A stretch of DNA of 64,000 nucleotides, from the NCBI GenBank assembly GCA_964355075.1, contig CAYHCF010000018.1, positions 1-64,000 of the forward strand, written 5' to 3'. The stretch's first letter is position 1. Each line of letters opens with the position of its first letter. Below the pieces are notes generated by a model. That model ran no database searches and had not been told where the DNA came from. It was given only the letters and a program-made list of their open reading frames with translations. Source of the stretch: B1 sp964355075 (GTDB lineage Bacteria; Bacteroidota; Bacteroidia; UKL13-3). A program made the translations under genes and the position numbers. This document shows, in pieces, positions 18,043 through 26,584 of this stretch.

Positions 18043-18256
18043 CAAAAAATTAATCAAATTTTAATTTATAGGTAAAGATAAAATTACCGGTACTCCCCCT
18101 CAATAGCTACTGAAAGCAGGCTATATTCGATTTGACATAAAAACCAAGCTATCAAAGTTTATAAAAATATTTTTTCAGCAATTCAGGATCGGAATACAAC
18201 TATTTTGAGTTCCAAACAAAAACATAACATGGATGAGATATACGGCTATATTATTG

Positions 18257-18268
18257 TGATATATATCA
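18257..18268. promoter_or_regulatory. Candidate CRP/FNR-type operator (TGATATATATCA)
   Basis: A perfect TGAT-ATAT-ATCA palindrome lies between the molybdoenzyme and tatA-moa operons, 213 bp upstream of tatA. It fits the FNR-class core symmetry and would make sense for anaerobic control, but could be chance in AT-rich DNA. Confidence 0.4.
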
Positions 18269-18480
18269 TTTTTTCTGAAAAACATATTGTTGTTTTTTGT
18301 AAGCGGAGATAAGTATGCATTTGAATAATTATTGAGTTTAAATTGTACCCATTCAACAGCCTAAAAAATTAATTATATTTCAGCAATTGATTATCTTTCT
18401 TTCACTTTTGAATTTTATATTAGTCTATTTGAGTATAAACTAAGATTTTTTGTGCATTATTAAGCAATAATAGAAAATAA

Positions 18481-18684
18481 ATGATGAATACATTTGGAGT
18501 GATTTTAATAATATTTGGCTTAGGCGGAACTGAATTAATAGTAATAGGAATGGTCATATTGCTTTTTTTTGGAGGCAAAAAAATTCCTCAATTAATGAAG
18601 GGTCTGGGTCATGGCATTACCGAATTTAAAAAAGCGAAAGGGGATAATATGCCTGAAGTATCTGAAATACCTAAAAAAGATTAA
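18481..18684 (+). CDS. tatA: Twin-arginine translocase subunit TatA/E
   Basis: A 67-residue TatA-type protein: one membrane helix (about residues 5-31) followed by the hinge FFGGKKIPQLMKGLGHGITEFKKAKGD, which is the amphipathic helix characteristic of TatA/E. Its role is to form the pore component of Tat together with TatBC, which are not in this window. A second ATG directly follows the first. It ends 1 bp before moaA, so it leads the molybdenum-cofactor operon; the obvious clients are the Tat-signal proteins encoded nearby. Confidence 0.92.
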   Translation: MMNTFGVILIIFGLGGTELIVIGMVILLFFGGKKIPQLMKGLGHGITEFKKAKGDNMPEVSEIPKKD

Positions 18685-18685
18685 C

Positions 18686-19669
18686 ATGCTAACTGACAAA
18701 TTCAATCGTATTCATGATTATCTGAGAATTTCAGTCACAGAAAGGTGCAACTTGCGCTGTACTTACTGCAATCCTCATGATCATGCCAGAGGTTTTTTTG
18801 CAAATGCACCCCGAATGACTGCCGATGAAATCGATTCAATTGCGTCTGTATTCGTAAAGGTCGGAGTTAAAAAAATTCGCATCACCGGAGGAGAACCCTT
18901 AGTGAGGAAAGATGTGAAAGAAATTATCCAACGTCTTGCTAAATATCCGGTTGAACTTGCCATTACTACAAATGGAGTATTTATAGATGAGTTTATCGAA
19001 ACATTTAAAGAAACAGGATTAAGATCGGTTAATGTTAGTTTGGATACACTTAAAAAGGAAAAGTATTTTTCAATCACTCAACGTGATGAATATAAGCGTG
19101 TTAGGGAAAATATTTATTTGTTATTGGCAAATGGTTTTCATGTGAAGATAAATGTGGTAGCCATGAAAAACGTAAATGACGACGAGATACTCAGCTTTAT
19201 TGAGTGGACAAAGGATATTCCGTTACATATTCGTTTTATTGAATTTATGCCCTTTTCTGACAATGAATGGAACAAGGATAAATTATTTACTTATAAGCAA
19301 ATATTAGATGTAGTCTCGGAAAAATATAATTTTCTTAAATTGCTAAATGAAAAAAATGATACGGCAAAAAAGTATTTTGTTCCGAATCACCAGGGTACTT
19401 TTGCAATTATTAGTACGATGAGTGAACCATTTTGTAGTGGATGTAATCGCATGCGGCTTACTTCAGACGGTAAAATGTATAATTGTCTTTTTGCAAAGAA
19501 TGAAATGGACATACTTGCAAGTTTGCGGCAAGGAAAAAACATTGAACCATTGATAAGAACATGTGTTCAAGAAAAATTTGCCATGCTTGGAGGAAATGAT
19601 GAAAATGAAAACTGGGGGAAACAGAACACGGAAACTCGCGAAAGAAGCATGATTAGCCTTGGTGGTTAA
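18686..19669 (+). CDS. moaA: GTP 3',8-cyclase MoaA (molybdenum cofactor step 1)
   Basis: Radical-SAM enzyme that starts cofactor synthesis from GTP. I place the start at 18686 (MLTDKFNRIHDYLRIS), 1 bp after the tatA stop; an upstream in-frame ATG inside tatA adds a nonconserved lysine-rich tail. The 327-residue product has the radical-SAM motif C21-x3-C25-x2-C28, the GGEPL SAM-binding strand, the second cluster in FCSGCNRMRLTSDGKMYNC, and the essential C-terminal Gly-Gly. It acts in concert with the MoaC domain encoded later in the operon. Confidence 0.96.
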   Translation: MLTDKFNRIHDYLRISVTERCNLRCTYCNPHDHARGFFANAPRMTADEIDSIASVFVKVGVKKIRITGGEPLVRKDVKEIIQRLAKYPVELAITTNGVFIDEFIETFKETGLRSVNVSLDTLKKEKYFSITQRDEYKRVRENIYLLLANGFHVKINVVAMKNVNDDEILSFIEWTKDIPLHIRFIEFMPFSDNEWNKDKLFTYKQILDVVSEKYNFLKLLNEKNDTAKKYFVPNHQGTFAIISTMSEPFCSGCNRMRLTSDGKMYNCLFAKNEMDILASLRQGKNIEPLIRTCVQEKFAMLGGNDENENWGKQNTETRERSMISLGG

Positions 19670-19708
19670 TGCTATAAATAGATCTTATTACATATTTAAA
19701 ATAAATTT

Positions 19709-20896
19709 ATGATTTCAGTTTCTGAAGCGAAAAAACGAATAGCGGAAAATACAATATTGCTTGAACCGGTATGGGTTCCTTTATATGATGCAACGGGTTT
19801 CATACTTGCTGAAGACCTGTATTCTCCTGTTGATATGCCTTCCTTTGATCAATCTGCGATGGATGGTTATGGGATTAGATTTGATGATTTAAAGGAAAGG
19901 AAGGCGCTAATCATTTCCGGAGAAATTCCTGCTGGTGTTTTTCCCACATCAACACTATTACAGCACACGGCAGTTCGTATTTTTACCGGTGCGCCTGTTC
20001 CGGAGGGTTGTGATACGGTGATTATGCAGGAGAACGTTAGGGTTCAAAATGGTCATTTGCTTATAAATGATTCAAAAGTGGAAAAAGGCTTGAACATCCG
20101 CAAAAGGGGTTCACAAAGTTTAAAAGGAAGCCTTGCCTTAAAAGCGGGCAGTAGAATTTCACCGGGTGCTGCCGGTTTTTTAGCCGGATTAGGTTTTGAT
20201 ACAATAAGTGTTTTTCGTCCACCCAAAGTTTGTATTATTAATACAGGAAAAGAATTGATGAAGCCCGGACAAATATTAGAACCCGGAAAAGTATATGAGA
20301 GTAATTCATACAGTTTGATGGCTGCTTTGGCAGAAATGAATATAGGATCAGTTAAGGCATGGATGGCTGATGATGATGAAGTGGAAATAAGCAATCTCAT
20401 TAAACGCAATTTGCCTGAATGTGATGTAATGGTAGTTTCCGGCGGTGTTTCAGTAGGTGATTATGATTTTGTAACAAAAGCATTTGATAATTGTGGCGTG
20501 CAATGCATATTTCATAAGGTGAAACAGAAACCCGGCAAACCTATTTATTTTGGGAAATATAAAAACACATTGGTATTTGGTTTACCCGGAAATCCGGCTG
20601 CTGCATTAACCTGTTTCTACGAATACCTGAAGCCTGCTTTGAAAAAATTGATGGGATTTGATAGGATAGGTGAAGCGAAAATGGAGCTGCCTTTAGGGGC
20701 TTCATTCAATAAAAAAGAAGGTCTGACTTATTTCATTAAAGGCAGAATAGCACATAATGAAGTATTTCCCTTACCTTCTCAGGAATCTTATCTAATGAAT
20801 TCATTTGCTATAGCCGATTGCATTATTCAGCTTGATGAAAATGAAACTGAGTTTAAAAAGGGCGATCAGGTTGAAGTTCACCTGTTAAATAATTAG
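19709..20896 (+). CDS. moeA: Molybdopterin molybdotransferase MoeA
   Basis: A 395-residue MoeA that inserts molybdate into adenylylated molybdopterin. Recognisable are DMPSFDQSAMDGYG near residue 50, ARIFTGAP-like VRIFTGAPVPEGCD, NTGKELM, VVSGGVSVGDYDF and FGLPGNPAAALTCF. Length is standard. It lies 39 bp after moaA. Its substrate is made by the MogA domain of the moaC-mogA fusion at the end of the operon. Confidence 0.96.
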   Translation: MISVSEAKKRIAENTILLEPVWVPLYDATGFILAEDLYSPVDMPSFDQSAMDGYGIRFDDLKERKALIISGEIPAGVFPTSTLLQHTAVRIFTGAPVPEGCDTVIMQENVRVQNGHLLINDSKVEKGLNIRKRGSQSLKGSLALKAGSRISPGAAGFLAGLGFDTISVFRPPKVCIINTGKELMKPGQILEPGKVYESNSYSLMAALAEMNIGSVKAWMADDDEVEISNLIKRNLPECDVMVVSGGVSVGDYDFVTKAFDNCGVQCIFHKVKQKPGKPIYFGKYKNTLVFGLPGNPAAALTCFYEYLKPALKKLMGFDRIGEAKMELPLGASFNKKEGLTYFIKGRIAHNEVFPLPSQESYLMNSFAIADCIIQLDENETEFKKGDQVEVHLLNN

Positions 20897-20939
20897 AAAG
20901 AGAAATCTTTATCAATAAAAAAAATAGAAATCTGTACCA

Positions 20940-21674
20940 ATGACCCCATCACTCATTCTATTTTATTTTTTGCTCATAGCCATCGCCTTTCTATATTCTT
21001 CGGTAGGCCATGGAGGTGCAAGTGGGTATCTGGCGCTGATGACATTGTTTTCATTCGCTCCTGAAACCATGCGTCCAACGGCATTATTGTTGAATATATT
21101 TGTATCATTTATTGCTTTTGTTCAATATTACAGAGGTGGGTTTTTTAAATGGAATTTGTTTTGGCCATTCGCCATTGCATCTGTTCCTGCGGCATTTATC
21201 GGTGGAATGATTACGGTTGATGCCGGCTTATATAAAAAAATTCTCGCGGTTTTCTTGCTTTTTTCAGTTGTGAAACTTGTAGGAGTGAAATTATTTACTC
21301 AGGAATTTGTTTTCAGACATAATCTTTTTATTGATCTGCTAATAGGTGCAGTTATTGGATTATTTTCCGGTATGATAGGAATTGGAGGGGGAATTATTTT
21401 AAGTCCTTTGATTTTGTTATTGCATTGGGCGGATATGAAAAAAACGGCTGCTGTTTCAGCATTATTTATTTTTGCGAATTCGCTTGCAGGACTTGCCGGT
21501 CTTTTTGCAAAAGGGTTTGAATACACTAGCGAAATGGGATTGATGATTCTACTTGCATTAATAGGTGGAATAGCAGGTTCGTATTTAGGTGCAAAGAAAT
21601 TTGAAAGTGCTTTGTTGAATAAGTTTTTAGCAATGGTACTGTTGATTGCTGTTGTAAAATTATGGGTAAGCTGA
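20940..21674 (+). CDS. TauE/SafE-family (TSUP) anion transporter
   Basis: A 244-residue inner-membrane protein with about eight hydrophobic helices and the family signatures YSSVGHGGASGYLAL at the N-terminus and GMIGIGGGIILSPLIL in the middle. TSUP proteins move sulfite, sulfonates or related anions; some act as sulfite exporters. It is embedded between moeA and moaD in the cofactor operon with gaps of 43 and 28 bp. That position suggests either handling of a sulfur oxyanion linked to the molybdoenzyme or an anion needed for cofactor synthesis. Substrate unknown. Confidence 0.88.
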   Translation: MTPSLILFYFLLIAIAFLYSSVGHGGASGYLALMTLFSFAPETMRPTALLLNIFVSFIAFVQYYRGGFFKWNLFWPFAIASVPAAFIGGMITVDAGLYKKILAVFLLFSVVKLVGVKLFTQEFVFRHNLFIDLLIGAVIGLFSGMIGIGGGIILSPLILLLHWADMKKTAAVSALFIFANSLAGLAGLFAKGFEYTSEMGLMILLALIGGIAGSYLGAKKFESALLNKFLAMVLLIAVVKLWVS

Positions 21675-21702
21675 TAAAATCAGAAAAAGTTAAAACAAAA
21701 AA

Positions 21703-21936
21703 ATGAAAATTAATATACGCCTGTTCGGGCAACTTACCGACATCACCAAACAATCGGAATTAGAAATTCCGGATGTAAAAAACACGGATGAGTTAAATCA
21801 AAAACTGGTCGAAATGTTTCCGAAATTAGCTGCGTTTACCTATACCATGGCAATTAATAAAATGATTATTCGTGGAAATACGATACTGAATAATGAGGAT
21901 ACAGTAGCTTTGTTGCCACCTTTTTCGGGAGGGTAA
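21703..21936 (+). CDS. moaD: Molybdopterin synthase sulfur-carrier subunit MoaD
   Basis: A 77-residue ubiquitin-fold protein that ends in PPFSGG, the C-terminal Gly-Gly that is adenylylated by MoeB and thiocarboxylated. It starts KINIRLFGQLTDI, typical of MoaD. It is placed directly before moeB (22-bp gap) and close to moaE, its catalytic partner. Confidence 0.94.
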   Translation: MKINIRLFGQLTDITKQSELEIPDVKNTDELNQKLVEMFPKLAAFTYTMAINKMIIRGNTILNNEDTVALLPPFSGG

Positions 21937-21958
21937 ATTTAATAATTACCAAATCAAA

Positions 21959-23068
21959 ATGAGTTCATTCGATAGATATAAGCGACAAATTCAACTTAGC
22001 GAATTTGGGCTGGCATCACAGGAGAAGTTGCTAAAAGCAAGAGTGCTTGTGATTGGGGCCGGAGGCTTGGGTTGCCCTGCACTTCAGTATCTTGTTGCAG
22101 CAGGAGTAGGTAATATTGGGATCATTGATTATGATGTGGTGGATATTTCAAATCTACAGCGACAAGTTCTTTATACGGTGGATGATGTTGGAAAATCAAA
22201 AGCTGAAACAGCAGCAACAAAATTGAATGAATTAAATCCGGAGATTGATATTCGGACTTATAACTTACAACTTAGCAATAAGAATGCGCTTGAACTCATT
22301 TCAGGATATGATCTCGTAGTGGATGGGTCTGATAATTTTGCTACCCGCTATCTGGTAAACGATGCCTGTGTGATTTTAGACAAGCCATTGGTGTATGGAG
22401 CCGTTTTGCGATTTGAAGGTCAGGTGGGGGTATTTAATCTGGCAGATAAAGAGTCAAAGAAAAAAACAAATTACAGGGATCTGTTTCCTGAACCGCCTGA
22501 TCCTTTAACGATCTTATCCTGCAATGAAGCAGGCGTACTGGGTGTATTACCCGGCATTATCGGCACCATGCAGGCTACCGAGGCTATAAAAATTATTACA
22601 GGTATTGGAATCCCCCTTTGTAATAAAATTATTTCATATAATGCTTTACATAATTCATTTTACGATTTTGAGGTTATTCCCTATGTAAAAAGTGGAATGG
22701 AATATCCGAAAAGTGAATCCGAATTTTTAAATTTTAATTACGAATGGTTTTGTAATTCCCATACAAACCTTCACGAAATCTCTGCAGAAGAATTTGATTT
22801 CCTTAGAAAAAACGAAAAAATTGCAATTATTGATGTTCGTGAAAAAGGGGAATTGCCCGAAGTGGATGAATTCTCATTTACACTCATTCCCCTGAGCGAA
22901 TTTGAAAGTTTAGTTTCAACAATTTCCACAGATAAAAAAATTGTAATTTTTTGCAAATCGGGTAAACGCAGTTTAAAAGCAGTAAAGATATTAAGCGAAA
23001 CCTATCCTGATTCAAAAGTTTATAGTTTATCAGGTGGCATAGAAGCCTGGAAAAGGAATAATAGTTAA
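21959..23068 (+). CDS. moeB: MoeB/ThiF-type adenylyltransferase with C-terminal rhodanese domain
   Basis: An E1-like enzyme of 369 residues that activates the MoaD C-terminus. Residues about 1-245 hold the adenylation domain: RYKRQIQLSEFG, the nucleotide loop GAGGLGCPA, DGSDNFATRYLVND and the ILSCNEAGVLG cysteine segment. The CxxC pairs that bind zinc in E. coli MoeB are absent. Residues about 265-369 are a rhodanese domain with IIDVRE and an active-site loop FCKSGKRS, so one protein may both adenylate MoaD and supply sulfur. It lies between moaD and moaE, favouring MoaD over ThiS as partner. Confidence 0.92.
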   Translation: MSSFDRYKRQIQLSEFGLASQEKLLKARVLVIGAGGLGCPALQYLVAAGVGNIGIIDYDVVDISNLQRQVLYTVDDVGKSKAETAATKLNELNPEIDIRTYNLQLSNKNALELISGYDLVVDGSDNFATRYLVNDACVILDKPLVYGAVLRFEGQVGVFNLADKESKKKTNYRDLFPEPPDPLTILSCNEAGVLGVLPGIIGTMQATEAIKIITGIGIPLCNKIISYNALHNSFYDFEVIPYVKSGMEYPKSESEFLNFNYEWFCNSHTNLHEISAEEFDFLRKNEKIAIIDVREKGELPEVDEFSFTLIPLSEFESLVSTISTDKKIVIFCKSGKRSLKAVKILSETYPDSKVYSLSGGIEAWKRNNS

Positions 23069-23080
23069 ATATATACATAA

Positions 23081-23524
23081 ATGGCAGAGAAAAAAAAACA
23101 TAATGTATTTGTAAAAGGAGCCATAACTCCTGATTTTATTGCCGATAGCATTGCCAGACACAGCAGAAAAACAACTATTGGCGGGCATGATATCTTTCTA
23201 GGACAAGTGCGAAGTGATATAATGGAGGATAAAACAGTAGTTGCCATTGATTATTCGGCTTATCAGGAAATGGCAGAAGAAAAACTTTTGGAAATTCGTG
23301 AAGCTGCTTTCGCAAAATATAATTTAGTGTGCATGCATATTTATCACAGCCTCGGACTTGTAAATGCGGGTGAAATCTGTTTATTTGTTTTTGTATCCTC
23401 AAAACACCGAAAGGATGCCTTTGATGCTTGTCGGGATATTGTGGAACAAATAAAAGCGATGACACCCATTTGGGGGAAAGAAATTTTTGCTGATGAATCT
23501 CATACCTGGAAAAAAAATAGTTAG
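23081..23524 (+). CDS. moaE: Molybdopterin synthase catalytic subunit MoaE
   Basis: A 147-residue MoaE that transfers two sulfurs from MoaD thiocarboxylate to precursor Z. It shows GHDIFLGQVR, the YSAYQEMAEEKLLEI helix, HSLGLVNAGEICLFVFVSSKHR and the lysine-containing IKAMTPIWGKEIFADESHTW near the C-terminus, which contributes the catalytic lysines. The gap to moeB is 12 bp. Confidence 0.95.
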   Translation: MAEKKKHNVFVKGAITPDFIADSIARHSRKTTIGGHDIFLGQVRSDIMEDKTVVAIDYSAYQEMAEEKLLEIREAAFAKYNLVCMHIYHSLGLVNAGEICLFVFVSSKHRKDAFDACRDIVEQIKAMTPIWGKEIFADESHTWKKNS

Positions 23525-23590
23525 TAAAACTTGGTAACCAAAATAATTACAATCTCTTATTTTCAAATATACCCGCAACCAAATTAAATA

Positions 23591-24502
23591 ATGATAGATA
23601 TTACATACAAATCAAGCACACATCGCCTCGCAATAGCGCAAGCGATTGTATTAGTAAGCAAAAAAGAAACGGTTGACGCAATTGTAAACAAAACGGTTCC
23701 CAAAGGAGATGTTTTTGAAATGGCAAAAACGGCCGGACTGTTTGCTGTGAAACGCACCAGCGATGTAATTCCTGACTGCCATCCCATGCCGATTGAGTTT
23801 ACCGCCGTACGATATGAAATCAATGGATTGGAAATTACAGTTGAAATAGAGGTTCATACCATCTACAAAACGGGAGTGGAAGTGGAAGCCATGCATGGGG
23901 CCGCTGTTATTGCGCTTACCCTGTATGATATGCTCAAACCTATTGACAAAGGAATTGAAATTCGATCCATCAAATTATTGGAGAAGAAAGGGGGCAAGTC
24001 CGACTTCACTGATAAATTCCGTACCGATTTAAAAGCCGCAGTTATTGTTTGTTCCGATAGTATTTCTGCCGGCAAAAAAAAGGATAAAGCAGGTAAGGCT
24101 ATTATCAAAAAGTTGGAATCTTGTAAAGTATCGATTTCTGATTATGTTATTATTCCGGATGATACATTGGGAATACAAGAAAAAGTATTGGCCTTATATG
24201 CAGCAAAAAACGATATGATAATTTTAACCGGAGGCACAGGTCTATCTCCAAGAGATAATTCTCCTGAAGCAATCAAACCCCTCTTAGACAGGGAAGTACC
24301 CGGCATCATGGAAGCTGCGCGTAATTATGGGCAAGACCGCACTCCATTCTCTATGCTATCAAGGGGTATAGCCGGGATGAAAGGCAATACACTAATTATG
24401 ACCTTGCCGGGTTCTACCAAGGGTGCACAGGAGTCTATGGATGCGCTTTTCCCTGCTATTTTACATATATTTCGGGTAATTGAAGGTGCGCAGCATTCGT
24501 AA
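23591..24502 (+). CDS. MoaC-MogA fusion (cyclic pyranopterin monophosphate synthase / molybdopterin adenylyltransferase)
   Basis: A 303-residue bifunctional cofactor enzyme. Residues 1 to about 145 form MoaC: KSSTHRLAIAQAIV, DCHPMPIEFTAVRYE and KTGVEVEAMHGAAVIALTLYDMLKPIDKG, which include the conserved catalytic lysines and His. Residues about 150-303 form MogA/MoaB: VIVCSDSISAGKKKDKAG, ILTGGTGLSPRDNSPEA and the LPGSTKGAQES loop. The fusion joins the second step (after MoaA) to the adenylylation step (before MoeA). It closes the operon; MobA, molybdate transport and TatBC are not seen in this window. Confidence 0.95.
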   Translation: MIDITYKSSTHRLAIAQAIVLVSKKETVDAIVNKTVPKGDVFEMAKTAGLFAVKRTSDVIPDCHPMPIEFTAVRYEINGLEITVEIEVHTIYKTGVEVEAMHGAAVIALTLYDMLKPIDKGIEIRSIKLLEKKGGKSDFTDKFRTDLKAAVIVCSDSISAGKKKDKAGKAIIKKLESCKVSISDYVIIPDDTLGIQEKVLALYAAKNDMIILTGGTGLSPRDNSPEAIKPLLDREVPGIMEAARNYGQDRTPFSMLSRGIAGMKGNTLIMTLPGSTKGAQESMDALFPAILHIFRVIEGAQHS

Positions 24503-24556
24503 GAAAATGCGTATATAATTAACAATTCATTAACAAAAGAACCTAATCAATTATAC

Positions 24557-24564
24557 TAACTTTG
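24557..24564 (+). promoter_or_regulatory. Putative -7 promoter element upstream of the thioredoxin-like/ABC operon
   Basis: TAACTTTG matches the TAnnTTTG consensus exactly, 23-30 bp before the ATG at 24588. It suggests the downstream three genes are transcribed separately from the cofactor operon. Confidence 0.5.
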
Positions 24565-24587
24565 ATGCCTAAACAAAAAAATGAGAA

Positions 24588-25331
24588 ATGAAAAAATTAA
24601 TTCTAATAGGCATCGCTTTTCTTTTTTTCGTGAATTTAGCATTCGCGACTGTAAAAACGGATATTGAGAAAGCCAACAAAGCGGGTAACTGTGTTTTTCT
24701 TGTGGTAACAGAAGCAGGTAATCCGGATAATGCAGCTGCAATTAATCTATGTAAAGAGGCGCAGAAACTTACGCCAAAATCTTGCGTCATTGAATTAAAC
24801 AGAAGTGAGAAAACCAATGAAAGTTTGGTTACAAAATATCGCCTTGCAGGGGCAAACCTACCTTTGGTGCTGGTCATCGCCTCTAATGGGGTTGAGTCGG
24901 GGGGGATACCCTATTCAAAGCAAACCACCGTCGAAAATATTATTGCCTTAATTCCTTCACCCAAAAAGGCAGATGTATTGAAAATTGTCAATGAAGGTAA
25001 ACCGGTATTCTTAGTAGTAAGCAAAAAATCTATAGAGAAAAAGGAAGTTCTTAAAAACTGCAAAGCCGCATGTAAAGAAATAAGCAAGGGGGCAAAAATA
25101 GTGGAAGTTGATTTTGATGACGTTGCTGAAAAAGTATTTTTAAATTCTATTAAAATAACTGGATTGGGAAGTGAACCTCAAACCTATGTAATAAATACGA
25201 AAGGCCAGATTGAAGGTTCTTTTACAGGGATAACCGATTCAAACACTTTGGTTGAAATGGCTACAAGAAAAGCAGGAGGCGGATGTTGCCCTCCGGGAAG
25301 CAAGAAAACGTGCCCACCCACAAAGAAATAA
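24588..25331 (+). CDS. Periplasmic tandem thioredoxin-fold-like protein with a Cys-Pro-rich tail
   Basis: A 247-residue exported protein with a signal peptide (residues 1 to about 20). Two related halves each show a K-x-VFLVV strand (NCVFLVVTEAGN and KPVFLVVSKKS), a helix, and a later strand before the end of the domain (PLVLVIASNG and PQTYVINTKG), so it looks like two degenerate thioredoxin folds without a CxxC redox site. It ends in GGCCPPGSKKTCPP, a likely metal-binding or disulfide tail. It heads an operon with an FtsX-like permease and an ABC ATPase. The function is unknown; a role in delivering a metal or maintaining an exported partner is a guess. Confidence 0.72.
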   Translation: MKKLILIGIAFLFFVNLAFATVKTDIEKANKAGNCVFLVVTEAGNPDNAAAINLCKEAQKLTPKSCVIELNRSEKTNESLVTKYRLAGANLPLVLVIASNGVESGGIPYSKQTTVENIIALIPSPKKADVLKIVNEGKPVFLVVSKKSIEKKEVLKNCKAACKEISKGAKIVEVDFDDVAEKVFLNSIKITGLGSEPQTYVINTKGQIEGSFTGITDSNTLVEMATRKAGGGCCPPGSKKTCPPTKK

Positions 25332-25358
25332 TCCGTCAAAATCTGCAATTAATTTACA

Positions 25359-26579
25359 ATGAACTTATTCAATATTGTCTGGCATGAGCTATGGTATCGA
25401 AAGGCAAGGCTGGTTTCAGGGTTGATGGCGATTATTTTGGGTATTTCAGTCATTGTGGCTATTCGCTCGGTTACCACCTTTTCAGAAAGAGCGGTGGCAA
25501 TTAAGTTAGATAATCTGGGTGCAAATATTCTTGTGTTACCTCAAGGTGCAAGTGTTGACGATTATTATACCGCAGATATTGATGCACCTACATTTCCCGA
25601 AAATTATGTTGAACGGATTGTAACATCCAATTTATCGGGAGTAGATAATCTTTCTCCAAAATTGTGCAGACGTATCAGAATAGGAAATGAAAGCTATGTG
25701 CTTACCGGAATACTTCCAGCGATGGAAATTGCCTCAAAACCGCTTTGGCAAACTTCCGGTCTTATGGGGGCAGAATTAGCGGCAAGTTGTGCACCATCTA
25801 ATTCTGAAAATCAAACCTTGGGATTGAAAGATGAACGCCTTTCAAGAAAAATCATTGACTCTCTTAATGTGCTTGATTGTTATGTGGGCTTTGTTGCTGC
25901 AAAAAAGTTGTTGCTTGTTGAAGGCGGAAAACTTTCTATCGAGAAGAAAGAATTTAAGGTTATTAAAATTCTCCCTGAAACAGGAACGCTGGATGATGGA
26001 AGAATATTTGCACATTTACATACTGTTCAAAAGCTACTCGGTATCGAAAGCCAAATCAATGTAATAGAAATCATGGGTTGTTGTAATGCAATTTCTGACG
26101 GATTGCTTAGTAAAATGCGTAATATTTTGCCGGATACCCGAATTACCACCATTGGTCAGATTGTTTCCACCCAGATAGAAACCAATAAAATGATGAATAA
26201 AATTTCGCTTATTTTTTTGATCATCATTTTGCTTGTTGGGGGCATATCTATCGGAAACTATATGGCAGCAAATGTGAATGAACGAAAAAGGGAAATTGGC
26301 ACCTATCGGATGATTGGATTTTCCCGTGCAAAAATTTATTCAATGCTATTGTTAAAAGCAACAATTCTTGGTTTTTTTGGTGGAATATTTGGCTACCTCA
26401 TTGGAACATTAGCCGGCGTTATCTTAGGGCCACAATTAGCCGGAATTGAGGTTCAACCCATTTTTGTTTTGCTGCCATTTTCTGTGTTTTTAGCAATACT
26501 CATTTCCGTTTTAGGATCGTTGTTGCCCGCCTATTTGGCTTCAAGGATTGAACCCTATTCAATCATGCAGGAGGAATAA
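25359..26579 (+). CDS. FtsX/MacB-type ABC transporter permease
   Basis: A 406-residue inner-membrane permease with one N-terminal helix (about 20-40), a large periplasmic domain (about 45-275) and three C-terminal helices in the FtsX arrangement. The segment NVNERKREIGTYRMIGFSRAKIYSMLL is diagnostic for the family. Such permeases work as mechanotransmitters or lipoprotein/peptide exporters rather than importers. It sits 27 bp after the thioredoxin-like gene and 5 bp before its ATPase. Confidence 0.88.
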   Translation: MNLFNIVWHELWYRKARLVSGLMAIILGISVIVAIRSVTTFSERAVAIKLDNLGANILVLPQGASVDDYYTADIDAPTFPENYVERIVTSNLSGVDNLSPKLCRRIRIGNESYVLTGILPAMEIASKPLWQTSGLMGAELAASCAPSNSENQTLGLKDERLSRKIIDSLNVLDCYVGFVAAKKLLLVEGGKLSIEKKEFKVIKILPETGTLDDGRIFAHLHTVQKLLGIESQINVIEIMGCCNAISDGLLSKMRNILPDTRITTIGQIVSTQIETNKMMNKISLIFLIIILLVGGISIGNYMAANVNERKREIGTYRMIGFSRAKIYSMLLLKATILGFFGGIFGYLIGTLAGVILGPQLAGIEVQPIFVLLPFSVFLAILISVLGSLLPAYLASRIEPYSIMQEE

Positions 26580-26584
26580 AAAGA

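Larger units (their letters stand above)
17919..18480. other. Divergent control region between the molybdoenzyme operon and tatA-moa operon
   Basis: This 562-bp noncoding region holds three tandem 24-bp repeats near the molybdoenzyme start and a TGATATATATCA dyad further toward tatA. It is AT-rich with no convincing ORF. It is the likely site of joint regulation of enzyme structural genes and cofactor/export genes. Confidence 0.6.

Noticed and set aside
17971..18050. Short CRISPR-like array
   Set aside because: The three copies are directly adjacent tandem repeats with no spacers, and no cas genes are present in the window.
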